NCBI GenBank assembly: GCA_963756715.1
Contig: CAVWOV010000019.1
Coordinates: 124,001-188,000 of the forward strand
DNA: 64,000 nt
Origin: VAZQ01 sp963756715
GTDB taxonomy: Bacteria > Pseudomonadota > Alphaproteobacteria > Rhizobiales > Xanthobacteraceae
Direction of reading: 5' to 3'
The notes under the pieces are model-generated. The model saw nothing but the letters and a program-made list of their open reading frames with translations. It ran no database searches and had not been told where the DNA came from. Numbering within the stretch: the stretch's first letter is position 1; every line of letters starts with the position of its first letter. Of this stretch, positions 1 to 8,579 are shown one piece after another. Position numbers and translations under genes: made by a program.

Positions 1-539
1 CCGCAGGGCATTCATGAAGCGCTACCGGGACGACCGGCCCGCGGACATCTGCTTTGCCCGCGGCACGTTCAATTCGCATCCCTATGTGATGGGCGCGATG
101 CGCGAGTTCCTCGTGCATCTCGATACGCCGCAAGTCCAGGCCCTCTATGGCGATCTCGACGAAACGTGGAATCGTCGCGCGCAGCGTCTCAACGAGCGGC
201 TGCAGCAAGAGGACTTGCCGGTGCGGGTCGCCAACCTGTCGTCGATCTGGACGGTCTGCTACACCCAGCCGTCGCGCTACAATTGGATGCTGCAATATTA
301 CCTGCGGGCCGAAGGTCTGGCGCTGAGCTGGATCGGGACCGGCCGGCTGATCTTCAGCCTGAACTACACGGACGACGATTTCGACGCGGTCGCCGATGGT
401 TTCGTCGCGCGCCGCGCGCACCATGCAGCAGGACGGCTGGTGGTGGCATGATCCCGCGACGACCAACCGGTCGATCAAACGCCGGATTCTGAAAGAAATG
501 ATCGCGCACCGCATGTCCACGACGCGCGACCAGCGCTAA
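1..539 (+). CDS. Class III aminotransferase (glutamate-1-semialdehyde aminomutase-like), C-terminal part, frameshifted
   Basis: The reading frame is open to the window edge, so the N-terminus with the PLP lysine lies outside. The visible part has the family's FARGTFNSHPYVMGAM segment and a GTGRLIFSLNYTDDDFDAVADGF tail. The nominal frame stops at 449-451. The expected C-terminus (MQQDGWWWHDPATTNRSIK and onward) continues in the +1 frame from 423 to a TAA at 537-539. Removing one base from the GC-rich run at about 402-420 joins the two parts without loss. Such proteins are PLP-dependent aminotransferases or aminomutases; the substrate is unknown. The slip is more likely a sequencing error than decay, because both sides are well conserved. 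Confidence 0.75.
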
Positions 540-570
540 ACTCTGATCCGGTAAGGCCGCTCCACTCTTT

Positions 571-658
571 CCGTTCGTGCCCGCGAAAGCGGGCATCCAG
601 CCTTCGGCCCCTGGCCAAAATTTCGATTCTGGGTCCCCGCTTCCGCGGGGACGAACGG
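571..658. repeat. REP-like palindromic element, 88 bp
   Basis: Two ~30-base arms (571-600 and 629-658) are near-perfect reverse complements. Each arm also contains its own small hairpin: GCCCGC/GCGGGC at 578-593 and CCCCGC/GCGGGG at 635-650. The layout, starting with CCGTTCGT and ending with ACGAACGG, matches intergenic palindromic repeats dispersed in Bradyrhizobium-like genomes (recollection, not a search). It lies between convergent genes, so it may also terminate transcription. Confidence 0.7.
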
Positions 659-729
659 AGGCAAAGCGTGATTTGGCGAAACGAAATCTCACTCTGGTTC
701 AACGATCAAGAACCGCGTGTCAGCGCGCG

Positions 730-1377
730 TCAGCCGGCGCGCGGCGCTTCTTCGGGCTCCTCGTCCAGCCATTCTTCTTCGCTGCGGTGACCCGGGTCGA
801 TCAGTTCGCCCCGCAGCAGGTAAAGCGGCGCCTTGTGGTAGAGTTTGATGTCATGGAACGGGTCGGTCAGGATTTTCGTGGCCCATACCAGTCCGGTCTG
901 GACGTCCTTGATGAAAAACAACTGCACGGTCCGGAACAATAGTCCGCCCAAGCCGACGACGAGCCAGATTTCCGCCAGATGACGGATAAATTCGGCCGCG
1001 CCGGTGTGCGGCTGGAAGATGCCAAAGAATGTAGGATCGAAGTAGAGCGGCAGCGGCGACAGCGCCCAGATCGTCATCAGCACGACCTTGCGCTGCAAAT
1101 TGTAACCGACCTTGATCTCTTCCTTGTATTCGTGCGTGGCCTGGTTAACCACGTCGTAGTCGCGCGGCTCGAAGAAGAAGTGGCCAATCTGCCGGCTGGT
1201 CATCGCTACCAGCCATCCGACCAGAGCGGCAACCGCCGGATCCTTGAGGACCATCGCATAGGCAAACAGAAAGCTGATCGCGCTGACCAGATGGAGCGAC
1301 TGGTTGATCCGGCTATGATGATAGTAGCGATGATCGTCCCAGCGCTGCACTCGCAGCGCCTCAAGAAATCGGTCCAT
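730..1377 (-). CDS. Mpo1-like (DUF962-type) integral membrane protein
   Basis: About 215 residues with roughly four hydrophobic segments, among them LHLVSAISFLFAYAMVL, VVLMTIWALSPLPLYF and EIWLVVGLGGLLFRTVQLFF. An early YYHHSRINQSLHLV motif and a later RQIGHFFFEP motif resemble the paired His motifs (H..N...H and GH..FE) of Mpo1/DUF962 proteins, which in yeast act as Fe-dependent 2-hydroxy fatty acid dioxygenases. The acidic C-terminus is probably cytoplasmic. The ATG at 1377 is chosen because GGGAG lies five bases upstream; a GTG two codons earlier is possible. It lies downstream of pmtA on the same strand, which suits a lipid role. The family call rests on motifs only. Confidence 0.5.
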   Translation of the reverse strand: MDRFLEALRVQRWDDHRYYHHSRINQSLHLVSAISFLFAYAMVLKDPAVAALVGWLVAMTSRQIGHFFFEPRDYDVVNQATHEYKEEIKVGYNLQRKVVLMTIWALSPLPLYFDPTFFGIFQPHTGAAEFIRHLAEIWLVVGLGGLLFRTVQLFFIKDVQTGLVWATKILTDPFHDIKLYHKAPLYLLRGELIDPGHRSEEEWLDEEPEEAPRAG

Positions 1378-1489
1378 AGTCACTCCCGTTTGACGGCGTC
1401 CGGCCGTGTTATGGCGTTTCGATGTAGTTGATGTGACAGACTAAGAATGAGCGCAGCATTGGCAGCGTGCAGCCGCTTGGTTGGGATGA

Positions 1490-2191
1490 TCAGCCGGCGG
1501 CGCGCACCTCCTGCTGATGCTTTCCGGCAGCCGCAGCGTCGCTCTTCTTGGCAAAGCGGATCAGCGAGAAGTGCCCGAACGGCGGGACCGCCCGGCGCTC
1601 CACCAATTCGACCGCGCCCGAGCGCTCTGCCCAGCGCAGGTAACGCTCGAACGAGAACTCCGTCCGCCAGCCGAGCTTTCGGGCGGCCGGTGCGAACCAT
1701 TGTTCCAGCGCGCGGCGCAGTCCGGCTTCCGCGCCAACGCGGCTGACGAGGACGATCTCGCCGCCCGGCTTCAAGACACGGGCGAATTCGTCGAGCGTGG
1801 CTTCGGGATTGGGCACCGTGGTGACCACATACTGTGCCACCACCACGTCGAACGATGCATCCGGGAATGTCAGTTGCTCGGCGTCCATGACCTGGAGACC
1901 TTCGACATTCGTCAGTCCAAACTCGGTGACCCGCTCCCGCGCCTTGCGCAGCATCGGCTCGGAAATATCGACCCCGAACAGGCGGTTCGAACGTTTATAG
2001 TCCGGCAGCGATATGCCGGTGCCGACTCCGACCTCGAGGATGCGGCCGCCGATCCGCTCGGCCGCCTCAATGGCCGCATGGCGGCCACGCTCGAACACCG
2101 CGCCAAACACCAGGTCGTAGACCGGCGCCCAGCGTGCGTAAGCGCTCGCGATCGTTTCCTTGTCCAACTCGGCATGCGCCATCGATGTCAT
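1490..2191 (-). CDS. pmtA: Phosphatidylethanolamine N-methyltransferase PmtA
   Basis: Soluble SAM-dependent methyltransferase, about 233 residues, that converts phosphatidylethanolamine stepwise to phosphatidylcholine. Residues ~51-59 (ILEVGVGTG) form the SAM-binding motif I, followed by an acidic loop (FGVDISEPML) and the motif around FPDASFDVVVAQYVVTTVPNP. The opening YARWAPVYDLVFG and the end GHFSLIRF are typical of the Rhodobacter/Bradyrhizobium PmtA group. The ATG at 2191 is preferred because GGAAAAGAG lies six bases upstream; the frame is open to a GTG at 2215. It follows the GT4 gene by ~50 bp on the same strand and is probably co-transcribed. Confidence 0.85.
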   Translation of the reverse strand: MTSMAHAELDKETIASAYARWAPVYDLVFGAVFERGRHAAIEAAERIGGRILEVGVGTGISLPDYKRSNRLFGVDISEPMLRKARERVTEFGLTNVEGLQVMDAEQLTFPDASFDVVVAQYVVTTVPNPEATLDEFARVLKPGGEIVLVSRVGAEAGLRRALEQWFAPAARKLGWRTEFSFERYLRWAERSGAVELVERRAVPPFGHFSLIRFAKKSDAAAAGKHQQEVRAAG

Positions 2192-2242
2192 GATGATCTC
2201 TTTTCCTGCACTCACATGGTCAAAAGGTGCCGCCCGGCGGGT

Positions 2243-3299
2243 CTAGCCGCTCGCCGTTGCCGTCAAGGCGGGACGAAGCTGCGACTGGTCGCGGTCGCCG
2301 GTAACAATCCGGTTCATGTGTCCAATGAACTGCCGCGCGCTGTTCTCCCACGAGCGCGTCAGAGCAAAGCTGCGACAGGCGTTCCTGGACATCTTCAAAG
2401 CGTCGAGACACGCCACCCGCAAATCGTCGTTCAGGGCACCGATCGGGTTTCCGGCGATGACATCCTTCGGCCCCGTGACCGGGAAACGCGGCGACCGGGA
2501 CACCGCAGGCCAGCGCTTCAAGCTGCACGACGCCGAAAGTGTCGGTTCGACTCGGGAAGACAAAGGCATCGGCTGCCGCGAGATGCTTGGCGAGCGTGCC
2601 GTTTTCCAGCAGACCGAGAAACTTGGCATCGGGAAACCGCCGCCGCAACTCGGCTTCCTGTGGCCCGGCGCCGATGACGACCTTGGTGCCGGGCAGGTCA
2701 AGCGACAGAAACGCTTCAAGGTTCTTCTCGATCGCGATCCGGCCGACGCTGATGAAGATCGGGCGTGGAAGATCGAGGTCGATCGCCCGTTCGGGATTGA
2801 ACAGGTCGGTGTCGACGCCGCGCGTCCACATGCCCAGATTGCCGAAGCCGCGTTGACTGAGTTCCGTCATCAACGAGGGCGTCGCCACCATGGTGACCGC
2901 CGCGGCGGCGTGGAAGCGGCGCAACGCCGCATAAATCCAGCGCTCCGGGATCGGCGCGCGGGCCGCGATATATTCGGGGAATCGCGTCGTGTAGCTCGTC
3001 GAGAATGCCCGGCCATGCTTGCGGCACCAGGCGCGGACCATGAATCCGATCGGTCCTTCGGTCGCAATATGAATTGCGTCCGGCTTGGCTTGCCCGATGC
3101 GCCTTGCGATCTCTCGCCGGTTCGGCAGCGCCAGGCGCAGCCCCGGATAAGTAGGCACGCGCAGAGAGGGAAATCCCTCCGGCGACAGGAACTCGATTGT
3201 GACACCGAGCTTTCCCGCGCTGCGGGCCAGCGAGGTGAGTGTGCGCACGACGCCGTTCACCTGCGGATGCCAGGCATCCGTCGCAATGAGTATTCGCAT
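2243..3299 (-). CDS. GT4-family glycosyltransferase (lipid glycosyltransferase-like), frameshifted
   Basis: GT-B glycosyltransferase of the mannosyltransferase/diacylglycerol glycosyltransferase type. The N-terminal domain begins MRILIATDAWHPQVNGVVRT. The C-terminal donor-binding domain has VGRIAIEKNLEAFL and the family signature DTFGVVQLEALACGVPVAAFP. After that the nominal frame is wrong and runs to 2220. The expected FPVTGPKDVIAGNPIGALN and remainder lie in the next frame and end at 2243. One extra base in the G-run at 2481-2483 (plus strand) explains this. Next to pmtA, it probably glycosylates a membrane lipid (inference). Confidence 0.75.
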
Positions 3300-3460
3300 G
3301 AAGTCGTCCGCCGCCGCCTGATCGCTGTCGAATCGGTTGCGACAACAATTGCCATTTCATGTCTCAATCGTGTGACGGCTTCATACGGCGGTCGCACGGC
3401 TGTCGCCGACAGCCCCCTGCTCCAGGGCCATTCGTCAGTACAAGACCAATACCTCGCCGC

Positions 3461-3480
3461 CTGTAACACCAGTGTTACAG
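3461..3480. promoter_or_regulatory. 20-bp perfect palindrome, probable operator
   Basis: CTGTAACAC and GTGTTACAG are exact 9-base inverted arms around a CA centre. The site lies between the divergently transcribed GT4/pmtA genes and the YbhN-type gene. Length and spacing suit a dimeric repressor, but no regulator gene lies next to it. Confidence 0.5.
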
Positions 3481-3540
3481 GCGGATGGGACGTTGCGCGG
3501 CGAATCACCCAGCAGCGCTGAGCGATGTCAGCGGAGGCCG

Positions 3541-4668
3541 ATGCGAGACCTGGCAAGAGTCATCACGCGGGCCTTTCACGACAGAATCGGTTGGCACAAG
3601 ATCGGCGTTGCAGTCGGTATCGTGATCGTCGCGATCGCGCTCGCCGCTTTGTTTCGCCTGTTGCGCGACATCGAGATCGACAAGGTCTTCATCGCGTTAC
3701 GCGCGATATCGCTGCACGAAATCGTTCTGGCATGCGGCTTCATCGCCGTCGGCTATGTGACGCTGACGTTCTACGACTATTTCTCGCTGCGCACGATCGG
3801 CCGCCGCAACGTGCCTTATCGGGTCGCCGCGATGGCGAGTTTCATCAGCTACACGATCGGGCACAATCTCGGCGCCACCGTTTTCACCGGCGGCACGATC
3901 CGGTTTCGGATTTATTCCGCCTGGGGCCTGGGCGTCATCGACGTGGTCAAGATCGCGTTCGTCACCGGCCTGACGTTCTGGCTGGGCAATGCGTTCGTGC
4001 TGGGCGTCGGCATGCTTTGCGTGCCGGAAGCGGCGGGCGCGATCAACCAACTGCCGTCCTGGATCAATCGCGCCATCGGATTGTCCGGGCTGCTCGTCAT
4101 CTTCGGCTATCTGATGTGGCTGTTGCCCCGCCCGCGCGTCATCGGCCGCGCCGATTGGCGGATTACGCTGCCGAATGCACGCTTGACCTTTGTCCAGATC
4201 GGCATCGGCGTGCTGGACCTGGGTGCCGGCGCACTCGCGATGTACGTCCTGCTGCCGGACCATCCGCCGATCGAGTTCATTGTATTGCTGGTGACTTTCG
4301 TCACCGCGACATTGCTTGGCTTCCTGAGCCACGCCCCCGGAAGTCTCGGGGTATTCGAAGCCGCGATGCTGATTGCGCTGCCGCAATTCCAGAAGGAGGC
4401 GTTGCTCGCCTCACTGCTAATTTTCCGCCTCTCGTACTATGTGCTGCCGTTCTTGCTCGCCGTGCTCTTACTGTGCGTGCGCGAATGCTGGCTGGCCACG
4501 AGGGCCCCGGCCGATGTGCCAGATCCGCCGGCGGTCAATGCCGCTGGTTGCGCTGAATTGGCCGAGAATACTGACGGCTGCCGCCTTCATCTAACGAGCG
4601 GGCAGTTCAAGCTCTGGCCGCCAGCACCTCCTGCACCTTCGGCCAAGGATCGGGTGCAAGATTCTTGA
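3541..4668 (+). CDS. YbhN/UPF0104-family membrane protein (lysylphosphatidylglycerol synthase TM-domain fold)
   Basis: About 375 residues with six to eight transmembrane segments. It matches the flippase-like domain of MprF without the synthase domain. Signature stretches are SYTIGHNLGATVFTGGTIR and LGFLSHAPGSLGVFEAAML. Its role is unproven; with PmtA and a lipid glycosyltransferase divergent to it, lipid translocation in the inner membrane is a fair inference. The ATG at 3541 has GCGGAGG just upstream; the open frame extends to 3472 with no better start. The last ~60 bases overlap the convergent GST gene, and the proline-rich tail is not recognisable, so the true end may be earlier. Confidence 0.7.
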   Translation: MRDLARVITRAFHDRIGWHKIGVAVGIVIVAIALAALFRLLRDIEIDKVFIALRAISLHEIVLACGFIAVGYVTLTFYDYFSLRTIGRRNVPYRVAAMASFISYTIGHNLGATVFTGGTIRFRIYSAWGLGVIDVVKIAFVTGLTFWLGNAFVLGVGMLCVPEAAGAINQLPSWINRAIGLSGLLVIFGYLMWLLPRPRVIGRADWRITLPNARLTFVQIGIGVLDLGAGALAMYVLLPDHPPIEFIVLLVTFVTATLLGFLSHAPGSLGVFEAAMLIALPQFQKEALLASLLIFRLSYYVLPFLLAVLLLCVRECWLATRAPADVPDPPAVNAAGCAELAENTDGCRLHLTSGQFKLWPPAPPAPSAKDRVQDS

Positions 4669-5398
4669 ACGGGGCCCAGTCGGCCTCCGTCATGCGCTCG
4701 AAGATCGCCGCCTGCACTGACGGGCGAGCGCGCACGCGAGCCCACCAATCCGCAATGGCGGGATGCGGTGCCAGCATATTTCCAAGCTTGAGCAGTTCAA
4801 GCCGCAGAATGTACGGGATCACCGCGCAATCGGCGTTGGAGAAGCGGTCACCCGCAAGGTAGGGACCGCTTTTCAGCGAGTCGGCCATCCACGACAGCAG
4901 CTTCTGATGCTGCGCCAGCGCGTCGGCCACGAACTCGGAGTCGAGGCCGTGCTCGATCACGCTGCGCTTATACTCCGCTCGCCGCTTGAGCGGCGCCTTG
5001 TTGATCTCAGCGAGCCACACCTCGCGCGGCACCTTCAGGAAATTCGGCCGGAAGGCGGTGGCGAAGGTCAGGATGGTGCAGGCATTGTGCAGGTATTCGT
5101 CGATCAGTTTGTTGTACATCCGCACCCGGAACCGCTGACGCGGATCCCCGGGCATCAGCGGCGGCTCCGGAAAGATCTCGTCGATGTAATACAGGATCAG
5201 CGACGACTCGACGATCGGTTGCCCGTCGTGAACCAGCGTCGGCACCACGCCATTCGGATTGAGCTTCATATACGCGGGGTCATTCTGGTCCCCGCGCAGC
5301 GTCAGCACATGATCCTTGACGTCCTGGCCCTTCTCCTTCAGCGCAATCCGCACCTTCTGGGCGCAGACCGAATTGATGTTGTGATAGAGTTCGAGCAC
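4607..5398 (-). CDS. Glutathione S-transferase family protein
   Basis: About 263 residues. The N-terminal thioredoxin-like domain carries LYHNINSVCAQKVRIALKEKG and the cis-proline region NPNGVVPTLVHDG followed by ESSLILYYI. The C-terminal all-alpha domain contains YLAGDRFSNADCAVIPYI. The GTG at 5398 is preferred: GGAGG lies five bases upstream and it gives the usual M-L-x-LY beginning. An ATG at 5431 that overlaps the upstream stop as TGATG is the alternative and would add 11 residues. Last gene of the TetR-led group, and a paralogue of the GST at 7440-8261. Substrate unknown. Confidence 0.85.
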   Translation of the reverse strand: MLELYHNINSVCAQKVRIALKEKGQDVKDHVLTLRGDQNDPAYMKLNPNGVVPTLVHDGQPIVESSLILYYIDEIFPEPPLMPGDPRQRFRVRMYNKLIDEYLHNACTILTFATAFRPNFLKVPREVWLAEINKAPLKRRAEYKRSVIEHGLDSEFVADALAQHQKLLSWMADSLKSGPYLAGDRFSNADCAVIPYILRLELLKLGNMLAPHPAIADWWARVRARPSVQAAIFERMTEADWAPFKNLAPDPWPKVQEVLAARA

Positions 5399-5430
5399 GC
5401 AGTCCTCCGTTTCCGCCGCCGAAACGGCCA

Positions 5431-6045
5431 TCAGCGCAGATGCTTGCCAGCGTCCCAGCCGTGCGCGGTGAGATGCTTCTCACCAAATTCCAGCGGGTGC
5501 TCCTCGAGCGGAGTCGCAAAGGTGTCATTCCAGCGGTTGAGAAAGCCGAACATCGAGATCACGCCGACGATCTCGACGACCTGGTCATCGCTCCAGTGCT
5601 TGCGAAGCTCCATGAACATCTCGTCGGTGACGTCGTTCGGCACGCTGCCGGCGGCAACCGCCACGTCGAGCGCGGCACGTTCCGCCGGACTGAATAGCGG
5701 GCTGGTCTGATAGTCCCAGACCGCGTCAAGCTTCTGCTGGTCGACGCCGAGCTTCGAAGCGCCTTCCGCGGTATGCGCCATGCAGTACTTGCAGCCGGCG
5801 GAACGGCTCGCCACGTGCGAGATCAACCGCTTGAGCTTGAGATCGACCTTGCCTTCCGGATCCCAGATCGCGGCGCTCATCGCGGTAAAGGCCCGCACCA
5901 TTTTGAGATTGCGCTGCATGATGAGCACGCTGTTGGGAATGAAGCCCATGCGCTTGCGCGCAGATTCGAACTGCTCCTTCAGTTCCGGCGTGTGTTCGGG
6001 TGGCAGGGGCGCAAGGCGCGGTGCGGGTCGTGTTCGCTGGTCCAT
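5431..6045 (-). CDS. Carboxymuconolactone decarboxylase / AhpD-like protein
   Basis: About 204 residues of the alkylhydroperoxidase-like fold. The CxxC...H site is C85-K-Y-C88-M-A-H91, the redox motif of AhpD-type proteins, which reduce peroxides or partner peroxiredoxins. The family often contains single-domain proteins of this size. ATG 6045 is chosen because AAGGAGG lies five bases upstream. The 3' end couples to the GST gene and the peroxiredoxin-like gene lies upstream, so it belongs to an oxidative or electrophile-stress operon. Confidence 0.82.
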   Translation of the reverse strand: MDQRTRPAPRLAPLPPEHTPELKEQFESARKRMGFIPNSVLIMQRNLKMVRAFTAMSAAIWDPEGKVDLKLKRLISHVASRSAGCKYCMAHTAEGASKLGVDQQKLDAVWDYQTSPLFSPAERAALDVAVAAGSVPNDVTDEMFMELRKHWSDDQVVEIVGVISMFGFLNRWNDTFATPLEEHPLEFGEKHLTAHGWDAGKHLR

Positions 6046-6147
6046 GGTGTCCTCCTTTATGGAGCACGGTGCGTCGGAAGCACACCTGTGCGATTGGTTG
6101 CTCGGCAGCGTTTCGAAGCGCTGCAAACAACGGTTGCTGGCAACGGC

Positions 6148-6660
6148 TCAGGCTTCCCCTCGGGCGGGCATCTTGCGCTCCGTCGCGACATCCACGGCAC
6201 GCAGCATTTGGTCGAGCGGCGGGCGTCCCCACGGAAGATTACCACGCGATGCGAAGAACAGCGTCCCGTCGGGCTTGACCAGGAACAGCCCCGGCTCGGT
6301 GAATTCCGGCGGCTCGCCATCGCGGATTGCCTTGGAGACGAACAATTCCCATTCGCGCGCATTATCGATCGACAATTCGCAGCCAACCTGGAGATTGTTC
6401 AGTCCCCATTCGGTCTTCGCGCGCTCGGCCCGCTCGCGGCTGTCCGCGCTGACCGCAATGACGTCCACACCCCGCTTGGTGAATTCCGGCAGCTTGGCTT
6501 CAAGCTCGCCGAGATAGCCCTTGCAGACCGGACAATGCAGCCCGCGATAGACCACGATCATCTCGAACGCCACGGGCTTTGCGTCGCTGAGACGCCAGGC
6601 GCTGCCGTCGACCAGCTTGACTTCGAGTGGCGGCGCAGCCTGTCGCGGTTTGACGGTCAT
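6148..6660 (-). CDS. Peroxiredoxin-like (AhpC/TSA-type redoxin) protein
   Basis: About 170 residues with a thioredoxin fold. The active site is YRGLHCPVCKGYL, with C43 and C46 spaced as CxxC rather than the PxxxTxxC of classical AhpC. This places it in the AhpC/TSA-related redoxin group. It is cytoplasmic, with no signal peptide. The start at 6660 follows a GGAAGGA site; the open frame reaches 6723 but would run into the TetR gene. It lies about 50 bp after the TetR gene. Confidence 0.8.
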   Translation of the reverse strand: MTVKPRQAAPPLEVKLVDGSAWRLSDAKPVAFEMIVVYRGLHCPVCKGYLGELEAKLPEFTKRGVDVIAVSADSRERAERAKTEWGLNNLQVGCELSIDNAREWELFVSKAIRDGEPPEFTEPGLFLVKPDGTLFFASRGNLPWGRPPLDQMLRAVDVATERKMPARGEA

Positions 6661-6710
6661 CGTCCGGCGTCCTTCCTGAATGTCATTGATAGTTCTTCCC
6701 GCAGGATCAT

Positions 6711-7292
6711 TTACCCAATGCACTTCAGCATCGTGATTGCGATGTCTTCGAGCACAGTGCGGTCCGGGTTCACCTTGCCAACCAGCCGCAGCCCCTGAAA
6801 ACCGGCGGTCAGAAAGCGCGCTATCGCATCCACGTCAGCATCGTCCGTTAGCTCGCCGCGCGCTCTCGCCCGCACCAGCGCCTCACGAAATGTAGCCTCG
6901 GTCGCCTCGAGGCCTCGGCGAACACGCGCCAGGGCCGCTCGATCGCCGCGGGGGAGTTCGGCGGCGCAATTTCCGAGAAAGCAGCCGCGCCGACCCGGCC
7001 CGGAGACGATCTGATCGATGAACTGCCGCGTCAATTTGCCGAAGGCATCTCGTACCGGTATCGGCTGCGCCAGGACCGCGGCAAGGCGCGGATTGCGTTC
7101 TTCCACATAGCGGTCAACCGATCGCAGCAGCAGGTCCCGCTTGCTTCCGAATGTGGCGTAAAGGCTTGAACGGCTGAGACCGGTGACCTCGCACAGGTCA
7201 TCGAGGGACGTGGCTTCGTATCCCTTGCTCCAAAAGACGTTCATCGCACCTGCGAGCGCGGTGTCGACATCGAATTCACGGGTGCGGGCCAT
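6711..7292 (-). CDS. TetR/AcrR-family transcriptional regulator
   Basis: 193 residues. The N-terminal helix-turn-helix covers residues ~10-55 (MNVFWSKGYEATSLDDLCEV then TGLSRSSLYATFGSKRDLL). The C-terminal domain has the RGCFLGNCAAELP stretch seen in regulators related to YcdC/TetR_C groups. It is first in a same-strand set with the peroxiredoxin-like, AhpD-like and GST genes. A palindromic site sits 27 bp upstream, so it probably represses its own operon until an electrophile or oxidant binds. Confidence 0.85.
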   Translation of the reverse strand: MARTREFDVDTALAGAMNVFWSKGYEATSLDDLCEVTGLSRSSLYATFGSKRDLLLRSVDRYVEERNPRLAAVLAQPIPVRDAFGKLTRQFIDQIVSGPGRRGCFLGNCAAELPRGDRAALARVRRGLEATEATFREALVRARARGELTDDADVDAIARFLTAGFQGLRLVGKVNPDRTVLEDIAITMLKCIG

Positions 7293-7318
7293 CGCGTTCG
7301 ATCTTAGCGAGCGTTTTC

Positions 7319-7334
7319 TGGACTATACAGTCCA
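7319..7334. promoter_or_regulatory. Palindromic TetR-type operator
   Basis: TGGACTATACAGTCCA has exact 6-base arms (TGGACT/AGTCCA) and a 4-base centre. It lies 27 bp upstream of the TetR start codon, where an autorepressor would block the promoter. The arms resemble operators of several TetR-family regulators. Confidence 0.65.
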
Positions 7335-7439
7335 AAATCGCGCGAGGCAAATCGGCATCCCGGATGGAGCGGTCCCCCACCTCATGGGACCATCAAACGG
7401 CGCTTCACCACAACGGAGCGGCACAAACATCGCCGGCTG

Positions 7440-8261
7440 CTAAAGCGCGTTCGGGAATGACGCTAGGTATTCGTTGCGCTTCTGCCGGACCTCATCTCGA
7501 ATACCGGCGCCGTATCGACGCATCTCGTCAAGCTCGTCGGCCGTCAGGCGATGCTCGATGGCCGCGTCGGTGCTCGGACGACCCTTCACGCGCTCCCACC
7601 AGGAGGCGGCGCGCGGATGATCGCCGGTCCAGATGTCGAGCAGATCGAGATAGTGCAATCGCGCCACGTACGGGATCATGTTGACGTCGGCGAGCGTGTA
7701 GGTGTCGCCGAGCAGCCAAGGGCCGCCACCGGCGAGCGCCTTGTCCATGGCCTTAAAAGCCTTCTCAAAATGTCCGATCGCGTAAAGGACGTAGGGACTT
7801 TCAGTTCCTTGTTCGAAGGTCGACAGGAAGCGGGCGCGCCGCTCCGGATCGCCGACATTGGCGTATCTGATTTCCCGCTGCTCCGGCGTCATGGTTCGCA
7901 TCTTGTATCGGAAGTGCGCCGAAAAACTAATCTCCCGGGCCGCCTCGAAAATCTGCTCGTCGACCAGCTTGGACCAAAGTCGCATCTGCGCCCGCTGAAA
8001 CGGGTCCTTGGGCGTCAACGGGCGATCGGGGAAAACGTCGTCCAGGTATTCACAGATCAGGGTCAATTCGCCGACCGGCCGGCCGTCGTGAACCAGTGTC
8101 GGCACCACACCCTTCGGATTGAGCTTCAGATATTCCGGGTCGTACTGCTCGTTCGTGAACAGATTGACGTTCTCGACCTCATACGCGATCGACTTTTCGT
8201 CGAGCGTAATGAAGACCTTCTGGGTGCAGATGGAGTTGCGCGCGGTGTAGAGCTTGAGCAC
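7440..8261 (-). CDS. Glutathione S-transferase family protein
   Basis: 273 residues starting GTG (MLKLYTARNSICTQKVFITL). It is a clear paralogue of the GST at 4607-5398: the NPKGVVPTLVHDGRPVGE segment and the WLLGDTYTLADVNMIPYV C-terminal motif align. It lies upstream of the TetR gene on the same strand, so it may be transcribed separately from the operon downstream. Substrate unknown. Confidence 0.85.
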   Translation of the reverse strand: MLKLYTARNSICTQKVFITLDEKSIAYEVENVNLFTNEQYDPEYLKLNPKGVVPTLVHDGRPVGELTLICEYLDDVFPDRPLTPKDPFQRAQMRLWSKLVDEQIFEAAREISFSAHFRYKMRTMTPEQREIRYANVGDPERRARFLSTFEQGTESPYVLYAIGHFEKAFKAMDKALAGGGPWLLGDTYTLADVNMIPYVARLHYLDLLDIWTGDHPRAASWWERVKGRPSTDAAIEHRLTADELDEMRRYGAGIRDEVRQKRNEYLASFPNAL

Positions 8262-8579
8262 GGTTCGATCCCGGGTTCATTGGTGGGGGCGGACTACCAA
8301 ACCACGGCCGAGGCTACCACATCGCATTTGCCAGGCGCTGAGCCGAGCCCACGTCGCTCTCAGATCGTGTCGCCGAAGCCTTGCCGTCACCCCGCGGCTG
8401 CCGCTTCCGACCTCGCCTCGATTTCGCCACGGTTAAGTCCCGGGAAAATCTGCGCTATCTCGAAAAAATTTCTTGCATTCTCGGGCCACAGATACTATGT
8501 CGCACTCGCCCTATTTCGCACGTGCCTGTGGCCGTGTGTCGGTCGGTGGGCATCCGGACAAGAGGCCGGACAGCCGCCT
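8262..8579. other. Intergenic stretch upstream of the polyamine leader
   Basis: No convincing coding capacity on either strand. It probably holds the promoters of the minus-strand GST gene and the plus-strand polyamine operon. A weak candidate is TTGCAT at 8473 with TACTAT at 8493, but the spacing is short and I do not call it. Confidence 0.4.
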
